Assembly: GCA_031549085.1 (NCBI GenBank)
Contig: JAVBQL010000002.1
Coordinates: 55,339 to 119,338, forward strand
Direction of reading: 5' to 3'
Length of the DNA stretch: 64,000 nucleotides
From: JAVBQL01 sp031549085
GTDB lineage: Bacteria > Spirochaetota > GWE2-31-10 > MWDO01
Shown here: piece after piece, positions 44,708 through 53,784 of the stretch
Numbering within the stretch: the stretch's first letter is position 1
Layout of the letters: every line of letters begins with the position of its first letter
Made by a program: the position numbers and the translations under genes
Notes under the pieces: model-generated
What the model was told of the DNA's origin: nothing
Database searches by the model: none
The model's input: the letters and a program-made list of their open reading frames with translations, nothing else

Positions 44708-46738
44708 CTAATATATACGCCCCTTTCCAGCAAAGAAGTTGAGCTCCATTGTTAATATGTGAAGCAATCTTTTCATGCTCTCATCATCAATAGCCTCTTT
44801 TAGAACATAGCCCTTGCTTGTGTCATCATACGTTGAGAGTATAAATGTTCTATCACTCTCCTCCAATTTATCTAAAAATTCAGACTTGAAAAAGCTCTTT
44901 GGAATTGGTTCACTCTTTAAAAAGTGAAAAGTCCCTCTGCTTGTATAGACATCACCTGTTGAGTGCCATGATGAGTCCAGTTTCAAATTGCCATCAACTC
45001 TATAATCATAGATTGGTGCCCCCTTATAGACAGAGATACTATAATAGTGTCTATCACTATTCTTCAAGTTATCATCAGTTATAAAGTTTTTGTTATTCAT
45101 TTCCAAACCTGTTGCATTGAAGACAATTGATGGAATGTCAAAGGTGGAGACTTCACTGTTGTTGGTAGCAATATTGGAGGCAGTTCTCTCAAATGGTTTT
45201 ATCAAAAGAAGTGGATTTGCCTTGTTTTTTTGTGCAAGGGTATACTCTTTACTATTTTCAAGACCTGTATGAGTTCCATGATCACCAACAATTATTATTA
45301 GAGAGTTGTCATAAATATTGTTTTTCTTAAGATAGTCCAAAAATATATAGGTCAATTTTAGTCCATAGACATATTTGTCTTTATAATTCTCAATATCCCT
45401 ATCATCTCTGTTTCCAACATAGTTTCCATCTCTATCAAACATGTATGGGGTGTGAGGGCTATCAAAGTGAATATAGCTAAAGCAATCTTTATCAATAATA
45501 GTAGTATTATTTACTATATTTTTTAATAGTACCAAGTCTGTGGTATCTCTATTGACAGGATTGTTTAAAATAGATCTAATTTTTTCATAGGCATCAATCT
45601 TTTCATTTTCAACTGCTTTTGGTCTAATTTTTTGGGCATCACTAAACATCTTCTCTTTTGCCTCCACCTCAGCTTTTTTCTCTTTAGCATGGAAAAGGCT
45701 AATTTTATTCAGATAAATTTGAAAGAAGAAGTTTCCATTATTATATATTGTTCTCTTCAAAAAGTGGGGAAGAGCTCTAAAAACAGAGAGATCAAATATC
45801 TCCAAGAGTGATGATTTTATATATCGACGATTCTTGAATGACTTTTTCTCTGCGTTCTTAACATAGTTTGGATCAATATAGATAAGATCATCCATAAGAG
45901 ATCCGAAGGCAGAGAGCATAACATTAGAGTCATATGAGTTGTCCCCAAGCCTCTTTATAATTGAGCTATCACCACTAAAAGCATCAACCAAAAACTCAGT
46001 TCGATTTGTTTGATATTTATACATCTCTCCAGTTAATATTGGTGCAACACTATTAACTGTATATGGGGTTGCTCCAAGAAAATCTGGATAGAATATAAAA
46101 TCTTTATATATATCTTGAAATATAGGCTCCTCTTTTAGCATCGTTGGAAATATATCAGATTGTGCCATATCAAGAAGTAAAACAATAACATTTTTATTTT
46201 TTGAGAGGGAGAGATTGTTTGTTAGGGTATAGTGTTTGAACCATGTGTTTTTTTCAGATTTAAAGACATTTGTGGAGAACATAGATAGCACAATAAAAAC
46301 TATCTCAAAGCCTATTGCAATTATTGAGATCTGTCTTATATATTTTTTTATTGACTCCCTCTTTAGTATGCAGAGAACAATAACTAAAACCCAAACAATA
46401 GAATCTATTATACCATAGTAGAAAAATCTACCCCACCTTATAGTTGAACCATCAAGTACGCCATAGCTCCAAACCATAAAGTTGCTCTGTATAAAGATCA
46501 GAAGAGCAATAACAAAGAGTACATACGAGACAGCATTTGGCAAAAAGTAGAGTATTGTTGTAAGAATTAGATCAAAAAAGACAAATATCAATAAAAAGAA
46601 GAGGAGATAGTCCATAAATGAGAATGTATAGCCATAAATATTACTTAAATACATCTGCAATGTATTTTCCATAAAGAGAGTGAATAGAAGCATAGATGCA
46701 ATTAGAAGTGAATTAATAAGCCTATTTTTATCTACCAT
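44708..46738 (-). CDS. Membrane-anchored sulfatase/phosphoglycerol-transferase-like protein
   Basis: A 676-residue protein. Five hydrophobic segments occupy residues ~10-160, then an extracytoplasmic alkaline-phosphatase-superfamily domain: NVIVLLLDMAQSD (metal Asp), GATPYTVNSVAPILTGEMY (nucleophile threonine expected near TPYT), SYIHFDSPHTPYMF and IIVGDHGTHTG. The layout resembles LtaS, OpgB and EptA-type enzymes that transfer phosphoglycerol or phosphoethanolamine to envelope glycans or lipids; the exact substrate is open. ATG 46738 is preferred, with AGGA nearby. A consensus promoter lies at 46790-46818 and a terminator at 44653, so it is a single-gene unit. Confidence 0.83.
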   Translation of the reverse strand: MVDKNRLINSLLIASMLLFTLFMENTLQMYLSNIYGYTFSFMDYLLFFLLIFVFFDLILTTILYFLPNAVSYVLFVIALLIFIQSNFMVWSYGVLDGSTIRWGRFFYYGIIDSIVWVLVIVLCILKRESIKKYIRQISIIAIGFEIVFIVLSMFSTNVFKSEKNTWFKHYTLTNNLSLSKNKNVIVLLLDMAQSDIFPTMLKEEPIFQDIYKDFIFYPDFLGATPYTVNSVAPILTGEMYKYQTNRTEFLVDAFSGDSSIIKRLGDNSYDSNVMLSAFGSLMDDLIYIDPNYVKNAEKKSFKNRRYIKSSLLEIFDLSVFRALPHFLKRTIYNNGNFFFQIYLNKISLFHAKEKKAEVEAKEKMFSDAQKIRPKAVENEKIDAYEKIRSILNNPVNRDTTDLVLLKNIVNNTTIIDKDCFSYIHFDSPHTPYMFDRDGNYVGNRDDRDIENYKDKYVYGLKLTYIFLDYLKKNNIYDNSLIIIVGDHGTHTGLENSKEYTLAQKNKANPLLLIKPFERTASNIATNNSEVSTFDIPSIVFNATGLEMNNKNFITDDNLKNSDRHYYSISVYKGAPIYDYRVDGNLKLDSSWHSTGDVYTSRGTFHFLKSEPIPKSFFKSEFLDKLEESDRTFILSTYDDTSKGYVLKEAIDDESMKRLLHILTMELNFFAGKGRIY

Positions 46739-46789
46739 AAAGTTTTTTTCCTGCAATAATATAGTTTTGAATTTAATTTCAAGTGAGAA

Positions 46790-46818
46790 AGTATATAAAA
46801 TTGCTTCTTTTTTGTCAA
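46790..46818 (-). promoter_or_regulatory. Sigma70-type promoter of the sulfatase-family gene
   Basis: On the minus strand TTGACA (46818-46813), 17 bases, TATACT (46795-46790), about 50 bases upstream of the start. Confidence 0.75.
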
Positions 46819-46942
46819 ACTATACTCTCCTTTTTTAAAAATACAATTATATTTCAATTATTATAAATAAATAATTGAGTTTTATAATTATTAGTGTTAT
46901 TTTTAACCATAAAAATGAGATGGATTTAAGATAGGGAGGCCT

Positions 46943-48139
46943 ATGAAATCATTTTATAAATTTTCACTTTTTATGCTTCTTCTAACAGTTGCTATATTTT
47001 TTCTGGCTATAACTATTGATAAAAAACAGAGTAAATTTGTCAGGACACCACAGCTTTTTACTGAACAGGCAAATATAAGTATTGGCAGTAATGACATCCT
47101 TATTCAACAAACCGATTCTCCCCAAACTCTAACAGACGAAGAGAAAAAAAATATAAAGATATATGAGACCTTGTCTCCTGCAGTAGTTAACATCACTACT
47201 TATAAAACAGAGTATCTTCACTACTTTTTTGATGTATATCCACAGCAGAGAGAGGGGCAAGGCTCTGGTGTAATATTTAATAAGCAGGGCTACATTATAA
47301 CAAACCACCATGTCGTTGGAAATGCCGACAGAGTGACAGTTGCGTTATCTCAAGATGAGAAGGCTTTTGAGGCGACGCTGGTTGGAAGTGATCCAGCCAA
47401 CGACCTTGCAATCTTAAAAATAAAAGATCCGCCAAGCGATCTAACAATTATACCGCTTGGAAGCTCAACCAATCTGCAGGTTGGACAGAAGGTCTATGCC
47501 ATTGGAAACCCATTTGGTTTCAGTAGAACAATGACATCCGGAATAATATCAGCCCTTGGACGCCCTTTAAAAACAGAGGATGGTAACATTGTTGAGGGGG
47601 CGATTCAGACTGATGCCTCTATAAATCCCGGAAATTCAGGCGGACCGCTGATTGATTCATCTGGCAAGATGATAGGAATAACAACAATGATTGTCTCTCC
47701 ATCAGGCGGAAGTGTAGGAATTGGTTTTGCAATACCAATTGATACAATAAAGGATATTATCCCTGAACTGGTAGAGTATGGATATGTAAAGAGGGGCTGG
47801 ATAGATGCAACATTTTTGCCTATAACACCAAGGATCGCAAGGTCTTTGAATTATAGTGTTGATTATGGTTTGATGGTTATGGTAACTGCAAAGAATGGTG
47901 AGGCCTATAATGCAGGGCTTAGAGGCGGAAACGAGAGGGCGATATATGGGCAGAGTGTAATATACATTGGAGGGGATATAATAGTCGCTGTTGATAAAAT
48001 CAAGATAACTGACTATTCATCTCTTTCACAGGTTTTAAAAAATAAGAAACCAAATGATACTGTTGAGGTTGAATACTACAGAGGGAATAAGAGGTTCTCT
48101 ACGAAGGTGAAACTTATAGAAAAAAATAAATTCAGATAG
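46943..48139 (+). CDS. HtrA/DegP-like serine protease with one PDZ domain
   Basis: A 398-residue protein with an N-terminal membrane anchor (~5-24), a trypsin-like domain and one C-terminal PDZ domain. The triad is complete: His123 in TNHHVV, Asp154 in NDLAIL, Ser232 in GNSGGPL. It would degrade or refold damaged proteins at the outer face of the inner membrane. One PDZ and an uncleaved anchor resemble DegS or Gram-positive HtrA more than DegP. AGGGAGG precedes the ATG at good distance. It is followed by tpiA after 132 bases. Confidence 0.92.
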   Translation: MKSFYKFSLFMLLLTVAIFFLAITIDKKQSKFVRTPQLFTEQANISIGSNDILIQQTDSPQTLTDEEKKNIKIYETLSPAVVNITTYKTEYLHYFFDVYPQQREGQGSGVIFNKQGYIITNHHVVGNADRVTVALSQDEKAFEATLVGSDPANDLAILKIKDPPSDLTIIPLGSSTNLQVGQKVYAIGNPFGFSRTMTSGIISALGRPLKTEDGNIVEGAIQTDASINPGNSGGPLIDSSGKMIGITTMIVSPSGGSVGIGFAIPIDTIKDIIPELVEYGYVKRGWIDATFLPITPRIARSLNYSVDYGLMVMVTAKNGEAYNAGLRGGNERAIYGQSVIYIGGDIIVAVDKIKITDYSSLSQVLKNKKPNDTVEVEYYRGNKRFSTKVKLIEKNKFR

Positions 48140-48271
48140 ACTTAAATTAAAAAAGTTTTGACTTTTTTTTCAATAAATGTTAATTATACTTCTATAATGA
48201 TATTTTATTCTTCAAATATGATTATTCTTTAGTGTATAATTATTTCTTAATATAATAAGGGGAAATGATAG

Positions 48272-49033
48272 ATGAGAAAATATTTAATAGCTGGAAACTG
48301 GAAAATGAATATGACACAAACTGAAGGTGTTATGTTTGTAAAAGAGCTTTTGGTAAACATAAAAAAGAGTGCATATGAAAATACAGATGTTTTGGTTATT
48401 CCACCTTTTACAGCTCTCTCTGGAATTTCTCACATTTTAAAAGGGACAAATATAAAGCTTGGTGCTCAAAACATGAACGAAAATGAGAAGGGGGCGTATA
48501 CTGGTGAAATATCGGCTGATATGCTTCTGGATCTTGGTGTAGAATATGTAGTAATTGGGCATAGTGAGAGAAGAGCCATATACAAAGAGAGTAACGAACT
48601 TCTAAATAAAAAAGCAATCTATGCTCTAAAAAAAGGGTTAAAAGTAATTTTCTGCGTTGGAGAACTCTTGTCAGAGAGAGAGGCTAACAAAACTAATGAT
48701 GTTGTTAAGACTCAAATTGTAGAGGGTTTGAAAAACATAAGCGAAGCTGATATGAAAAATGTGGTTATTGCATATGAGCCTGTTTGGGCTATAGGAACAG
48801 GAAAAGTTGCAACACCAGAGCAAGCTGAAGATGTACATGCTTTTATAAGAGATACAATAACCTCTTTATATAGTAAAAAAGTTGCTGACAGCCTTGTAAT
48901 CCAATATGGTGGCTCTGTAAATGACAGCAATGTTGATGGCCTTATGAAAAAACCTAATATTGATGGAGCACTTGTTGGTGGAGCATCTCTAAAAGTTGAC
49001 TCTTTCACTAGAATAGTGGAGTTTGAAAAATAG
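48272..49033 (+). CDS. tpiA: Triosephosphate isomerase
   Basis: A 253-residue TIM barrel interconverting dihydroxyacetone phosphate and glyceraldehyde 3-phosphate in glycolysis. Catalytic residues are all visible: Lys11 in GNWKMN, His in VVIGHSERR, Glu in AYEPVWAIGTGKVATPEQA; the phosphate-binding loops QYGGSVND and DGALVGGASLK close the barrel. AAGGGG lies upstream of the ATG. A TTGACT at 48158-48163 is followed by AT-rich DNA with several possible -10 boxes at odd spacing, so I do not assign a promoter. secG follows after 63 bases, an arrangement common in bacteria. Confidence 0.96.
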   Translation: MRKYLIAGNWKMNMTQTEGVMFVKELLVNIKKSAYENTDVLVIPPFTALSGISHILKGTNIKLGAQNMNENEKGAYTGEISADMLLDLGVEYVVIGHSERRAIYKESNELLNKKAIYALKKGLKVIFCVGELLSEREANKTNDVVKTQIVEGLKNISEADMKNVVIAYEPVWAIGTGKVATPEQAEDVHAFIRDTITSLYSKKVADSLVIQYGGSVNDSNVDGLMKKPNIDGALVGGASLKVDSFTRIVEFEK

Positions 49034-49096
49034 CATCTTTTGTTTATGAGAGTGTAAAATTAAGATATAAACAAAAAGAATAAAAAAGGGAAAAAA

Positions 49097-49681
49097 ATGG
49101 AAATAGTAATTGGAATATTGATAGTATTGATTTTGATCATATGTGTATTGATGGTTACAGCAATTCTTCTTCAAGAGGATAAGAGTGGCGGCGGAATTGG
49201 AATAGTTGGTGGATCTTCGCAATCATTTTTTGGGGCGAACTCAGCATCTTTCTTAAGTCGTGCAACATCTATTTTTGTAATACTCTTCTTCCTTTTAATT
49301 GTTGTATGTGCAATTCTTGCATCCTCATTCTCAAAAAGTAAATTCATATCTACAGAGGATATCTACTATACAGAGTCAGCAGAATATGTAACAAATATGT
49401 TGAAATCACTTCCGCTCTCAATAACAACTGAAGATTTTAATAACTCTATCATTGAAAAGGTGACTGATGATAATGATAGGGCGCTTTTAAACAAATATTA
49501 TGAGAAATCAAGTGATGGAAAAGCATATACTTTGAAAGACAAAATATCAAAAGAGGATAGAAACAGTCTGCTTTCTATACTTAACTCCATTGAGTATTCT
49601 CAAGAGGCAAAAACTACTGTTATTAAAGATACAGAAGATAATAGTGAGGCTGAAGAGCCATCAAACACAATGAGTGAGTAA
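49097..49681 (+). CDS. secG: Preprotein translocase subunit SecG with C-terminal extension
   Basis: SecG is a small inner-membrane partner of SecYE. Residues 1-80 show the family pattern: a first membrane segment (VIGILIVLILIICVLMVTAILLQ), then EDKSGGGIGIVGGSSQSFFGANSASFLSRAT, then the second segment (FVILFFLLIVVCAILASSF). The protein has 194 residues against about 75-110 usually; the extra ~110 residues are hydrophilic and acidic, with no recognised domain. AGGG lies six bases before the ATG. It follows tpiA, a frequent neighbour. Confidence 0.9.
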   Translation: MEIVIGILIVLILIICVLMVTAILLQEDKSGGGIGIVGGSSQSFFGANSASFLSRATSIFVILFFLLIVVCAILASSFSKSKFISTEDIYYTESAEYVTNMLKSLPLSITTEDFNNSIIEKVTDDNDRALLNKYYEKSSDGKAYTLKDKISKEDRNSLLSILNSIEYSQEAKTTVIKDTEDNSEAEEPSNTMSE

Positions 49682-49892
49682 TAAAGGGCAAGCAGGCAAA
49701 GAGCAGAGGAGACTGGGATAGCTTATAGAGGTGGTTGTGGCAAGGGTGGTGACAGAAAGAAAAGCTTAATGGTTAGAAATAGAGATGCCTGTTGTAATAA
49801 AGAAGTAGGATTAGGAAACAAACAGAGGGGCGGGGAAAAACGGCATAAAAAGAGCCGAAAAAATGAAAAAGAAGAGTTTAGGAGATATATAG

Positions 49893-50156
49893 ATGGGTAG
49901 CAACCTCAAAGAGGAGTTAAAAGAGCTAATATTGTTAATTGTTAATGACCCAGATTTAGATAAAGATGATATAAAAGATGATACCGAGCTTGTTGGTAAA
50001 AATGGTCTTTTTTTTGATTCTATAGATTTGTTGGAGTTAATAGTTGAATTGGAAAAAAGATACGGAATAAAGATAAAAGATAACGATATAATAGTAAAAC
50101 ACTTTGTAACTTTTGAAAATTTTTATAATTTTGTAGTGGAAAATGGGAAAAAATAG
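49893..50156 (+). CDS. Acyl carrier protein
   Basis: An 87-residue acidic helical protein. The phosphopantetheine attachment serine is Ser43 in FDSIDLLELIVELEKRYG; helix II (LLELIVELE) is typical of ACPs. The upstream block TELVGKNGLFFDSID resembles the ACPs of aryl-polyene-like clusters, where a GLxLDSID motif is common. It carries growing acyl chains in the cytoplasm for the condensing enzymes encoded downstream. AGGAG lies about nine bases upstream of the start. The ketosynthase gene begins 14 bases before its stop, so the two are coupled. The 211 bases between secG and this gene are purine-rich and show no promoter I trust. Confidence 0.9.
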   Translation: MGSNLKEELKELILLIVNDPDLDKDDIKDDTELVGKNGLFFDSIDLLELIVELEKRYGIKIKDNDIIVKHFVTFENFYNFVVENGKK

Positions 50157-51273
50157 AGTCTTTGTTACAAAAAGTGTTAGTGTTTCGTCGCTAGGTGTTG
50201 GTGAAGGTGGGGGGGGCAGCAAAGAGATCATAGAGCACCTTAATAACGGAACAAAATTAGTTACAGATGATAAGTTATTTAAACATCCACATTTTAAAAT
50301 AGATAAACCACTCCCAAACAGTGAGTTTGAGAGAGCAACACAGATAGTCTTATACCTCTCCTCCCTCATAGAGGAGTCTCTAACTACAAAATCATCGATA
50401 TTTATGGCAACCTCCACAGGTTCAATTTTTTCAACAGAAGAGGTCTATGAAAAACTGTACAAAGATGGTTATAAATATCCGCTCTTTAAAAAACACTTCT
50501 TCAGTTATATTATTGACAATTTAAAAAACAAATATAAAGATAAAATTGGTGACTTTTTTACCTTCTCAACAGCGTGTTCTTCATCTGGTCATGCAATTAT
50601 GCAGGCCTACAAATTTTTGGAAGCTGGCATTCTAAAAAAAGCAATAGTGATAGGAGTTGATACTCTCTCATTCACAACTATGATTGGTTTTGACTCACTG
50701 CAGTTAATGAGCCACACAGGTACAAAGCCGCTGACTAATGATAGAGATGGCCTCTCTCTTGGGGAGGGGGGCTCTATACTCGTACTTGAGAGTGAGCCAA
50801 AAGAGACGCCTATTGCAGAGATAGTAGGGGTCGCATCAAATTCTGATGGATACCATATCTCCTCCCCAGATCCAGAGGGAACAATGCAGAGAAAGGCAAT
50901 ATTAGAATCAATTGCTATGGCGGGTATTGATAAAAGTGAAATAGATTACATAAGCGCACACGGAACAGGAACAAAAATGAATGATGAGGTTGAGATAAAT
51001 ACTGTAAAGTCTATCTTCAACCACAACTATATGATTACTTCTCTAAAGTCATTTATTGGACACACACTTGGAGCCTCCGCAATTTTAGAAATCTCTATTA
51101 TATTAGAGATGATTAAACAAAAAAAGATATTTCAACATAAAGATTTTAATAACAATATGGATGAAACAATAATTCCATCTAAAACCGTATCAAAAGAGAT
51201 AAAATATTTCTTAAAGAATTCGTTCGGCTTTGGCGGAAATAATGTATGTGTTGTTGTGAAATCTCTAGTTTAG
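50143..51273 (+). CDS. Beta-ketoacyl-ACP synthase (polyene-type ketosynthase)
   Basis: A 376-residue condensing enzyme with a complete Cys-His-His set: Cys145 in STACSSSGHA, His273 in AHGTGTKMND, His307 in KSFIGHTLGAS. The C-terminus NSFGFGGNN is typical. The N-terminus is unusually short and irregular (VTKSVSVSSLGVGEGGGGS in place of VVITGxGxxSPxG). Codons 22-25 include a run of eight G (50209-50216), a tract of a kind prone to slipped-strand length change; loss or gain of one base would switch the enzyme off. Partners are the ACP before it and the chain-length-factor-like protein after it. Probable role is chain extension of a polyene or unusual fatty acyl. Confidence 0.9.
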   Translation: MGKNRVFVTKSVSVSSLGVGEGGGGSKEIIEHLNNGTKLVTDDKLFKHPHFKIDKPLPNSEFERATQIVLYLSSLIEESLTTKSSIFMATSTGSIFSTEEVYEKLYKDGYKYPLFKKHFFSYIIDNLKNKYKDKIGDFFTFSTACSSSGHAIMQAYKFLEAGILKKAIVIGVDTLSFTTMIGFDSLQLMSHTGTKPLTNDRDGLSLGEGGSILVLESEPKETPIAEIVGVASNSDGYHISSPDPEGTMQRKAILESIAMAGIDKSEIDYISAHGTGTKMNDEVEINTVKSIFNHNYMITSLKSFIGHTLGASAILEISIILEMIKQKKIFQHKDFNNNMDETIIPSKTVSKEIKYFLKNSFGFGGNNVCVVVKSLV

Positions 51274-51407
51274 ATATGTGAGTTCGATAAGTTTCTTTCT
51301 CTCCCTTCTAAATCAGAAATATAATACCTTTTTGTATAAAATATTTATCAAAAAGGGTGTGGGAAAAAAGAAAATTCTTAAATATAATTGGGAGACTTTA
51401 ATATAAA

Positions 51408-52292
51408 ATGTACTCTGATATAACTAATATAGCAATTTTAAGTTCTCTTTTGGAAAATCAGGCTGATGCTATAAAAAAATTCAAAAATGGTTTTTTTAAT
51501 GAGGATGCCTCATGGAAATCTGAAATAGAGCTTCACCTCTCAAAAGAGATAACAACTTCAATAAATTCTCCTCTAAGAAAGAGAATGAGTGATATTTCTA
51601 AAGGTATATTCTATGTTTTGGACAAAAGTACAGAGAAGACAATTAAAGAAGATGATGAGATATACCTCTTCTCTGGCTTCTCTGAAATAAACACAACAAA
51701 TGACATAATAAAGAGTATAACTGTAGATAAAGATACACTTGTAAGCCCAACACACTTTCACAATTCAGTCCACAATACACCGCTTGGATACTTTACAATA
51801 ATTAAAGGCATACACAACTATACAACTGTGATATCTGATGGAATGTTGACTAATCTATCTTTTATAAACTTTATGAAAAATATTGTTAAACTAAATAGAG
51901 AGTTTATTGTATCAACAGGTGAGGAGTTTTCAAACTTCTTTCTGCTTGATAAAACTGTAGAGAAGCAGATTGTTCCAGTGTTTGCTGCATTCAGAGTTGT
52001 TCCAAATAGTACAAAGGGATTTAATTACCTTGGTGAATACAATTCGTTAGAAGATATTGTTTCTATACTAGAAAAGAGTGACTACATATTTACAGATAAA
52101 GATAGCTTTCTTACCCTTTCAAAGAGAGATAATATTAAAAGTAGGGTCTACACAGAATATCCAATTGTTAGAGATAATCCATGCGGAATAATATTTCGCC
52201 TTCTCTTACCGTTTTATCTTTCTCTTAATGGAAAATCTACTATTATTGAACAGCATGAGGGAATCCTCTACCTCTTTGAGGCAGCTCTATGA
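51408..52292 (+). CDS. Ketosynthase-like chain-length-factor protein (Ketoacyl-synt_2 type)
   Basis: A 294-residue protein matching the N-terminal ketosynthase-like family Ketoacyl-synt_2 found in aryl-polyene clusters. Its diagnostic segment is SPTHFHNSVHNTPLGYFTI, close to the family's SPTxFxxSVHNAxAGYWSI. No ketosynthase cysteine elbow (TACSSS) is present, so it is probably a non-catalytic partner of the ketosynthase, by analogy with chain-length factors. It overlaps the next gene by four bases (ATGA) and lies 134 bases after the ketosynthase. Confidence 0.8.
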   Translation: MYSDITNIAILSSLLENQADAIKKFKNGFFNEDASWKSEIELHLSKEITTSINSPLRKRMSDISKGIFYVLDKSTEKTIKEDDEIYLFSGFSEINTTNDIIKSITVDKDTLVSPTHFHNSVHNTPLGYFTIIKGIHNYTTVISDGMLTNLSFINFMKNIVKLNREFIVSTGEEFSNFFLLDKTVEKQIVPVFAAFRVVPNSTKGFNYLGEYNSLEDIVSILEKSDYIFTDKDSFLTLSKRDNIKSRVYTEYPIVRDNPCGIIFRLLLPFYLSLNGKSTIIEQHEGILYLFEAAL

Positions 52293-53665
52293 GTGATGAA
52301 CTCTACTCGATTTTTAAAGATAGTGATAACAAAAAATATAGGCTCTTCTCAAATGACAAAACAGTAACAAAGAGAGAGCTTATTGATATCTCTCTAAAGT
52401 TAGAGAGGAGCTTAAGTGAAAAAATAGCTCTTTCAAAATTGGAAGATATAAAAATATATCTCTTTATTGAGAATAGATTAACCTTTATTGCTGCTGTCGC
52501 TCTTTTTCTAAAATTTAATGCTAAAATTGTCCTAATGCCAGTAGAGATTATAGTTGATGAGGCGAGCTTTTCTGATGGACTTGTGATAAGCGATGATAAG
52601 GATGTGAAGGCAGATCTTTTTATAGAGGAAGATTTTAGTTTAAGCAAAAAAATAGAGAAGACACTTAATAAATTTGATGAAGAGAAAAAAGATACACACA
52701 TATATTTATACACATCAGGTTCTACAGCAAAGCCAAAACTAATTCCAAAAAGCGATACAAATTTGATGACAGAGATAAGAGAGCTAAAAAAAAGATTCTT
52801 TATTGACAGCAGTGATACCTTTTATTTAACAAACCCTATCTATCATATATATGGTTTTCTATTTGGGCTTCTGCTCCCGCTCTACACAGACTCTTCTCTA
52901 TATATAGAGCACCATTTTACTCCGGATACTATATCAAACTTTGTTAAAAATAGTGATATTTCAATTTTTGTCTCTATACCAAACTACTATAATATGTTTG
53001 CAGCTCTAAATTTAATTGACAACTTCAGCCATTGCAAAAAGTTTTTTAGTTCATCTGCACCACTATCATTAGCAACATCAAGAGAATTTTTTAAAAATGG
53101 TCTTAAAATAATAGAGGTTTATGGCTCTACAGAGACAGGCGGTATTGCAAACAGAGTACAAGCCATCTCAGATAGGTGGGAAATATTCTCCTATGTAAAG
53201 GTTATGTCAAATGAGGGAGGAGAGGTTGAACTCTTTATAGACTCTCCAGCCATATCAGTTCTCTATGATAAAGATATTGGGTTTAACACAAACGACCTTG
53301 TTGAACTTGATAGTAATAACAATTTTAAGCTTTTGGGCAGAAATAATCGTTTTACAAAGATAGGCGGAAAGCGTGTTGATCTCTACTTCGTCCGTGATAA
53401 GATGGCTCTCTATCTCTCTTCAATACTTAAAAGGGATGTTAAGAGGGAAGAGATATATGTTGGTGAGAAAAATGAGAAGATCTATATCTTTTTTGATACT
53501 GATAAGTGTGATAAGAAAAATTCTGATATAAAAAGAGAGCTTACAGATTATCTGCCAAGCTACTCTATTCCAAAATATTTTTTCTGGCAGCAAATCCCAC
53601 AAAATAGATTAGGAAAGATAAATAAGCTTGCTATTGAAAAAATTATCAATGAAGTTATCAAATAA
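52289..53665 (+). CDS. AMP-binding acyl/aryl-CoA (or -ACP) ligase
   Basis: A 458-residue adenylate-forming enzyme that activates a carboxylic acid with ATP. Motifs in order: LYTSGSTAKPKLIPKS (P-loop-like A3), the Tyr-Gly block EVYGSTETGGI (A5), LLGRNNRFTKIGGKRVDL (A8 hinge) and the C-terminal catalytic lysine region NRLGKINK. It is shorter than the ~520-550 of most acyl-CoA synthetases but comparable with the ligases of aryl-polyene gene sets. By position it would load a starter acid onto the ACP; substrate not deducible. Its ATG lies in the stop of the upstream gene. Confidence 0.87.
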   Translation: MSDELYSIFKDSDNKKYRLFSNDKTVTKRELIDISLKLERSLSEKIALSKLEDIKIYLFIENRLTFIAAVALFLKFNAKIVLMPVEIIVDEASFSDGLVISDDKDVKADLFIEEDFSLSKKIEKTLNKFDEEKKDTHIYLYTSGSTAKPKLIPKSDTNLMTEIRELKKRFFIDSSDTFYLTNPIYHIYGFLFGLLLPLYTDSSLYIEHHFTPDTISNFVKNSDISIFVSIPNYYNMFAALNLIDNFSHCKKFFSSSAPLSLATSREFFKNGLKIIEVYGSTETGGIANRVQAISDRWEIFSYVKVMSNEGGEVELFIDSPAISVLYDKDIGFNTNDLVELDSNNNFKLLGRNNRFTKIGGKRVDLYFVRDKMALYLSSILKRDVKREEIYVGEKNEKIYIFFDTDKCDKKNSDIKRELTDYLPSYSIPKYFFWQQIPQNRLGKINKLAIEKIINEVIK

Positions 53666-53784
53666 TTTATTACATATTAGCCTTTTTAAATTGAAATTGT
53701 AAAAGTTATAGCAGTGCTTATGCCGATATAGAGTATATTGCTGTAATATTTTGTATATGATGTGATTTTTTAGGAAAAGTATAG

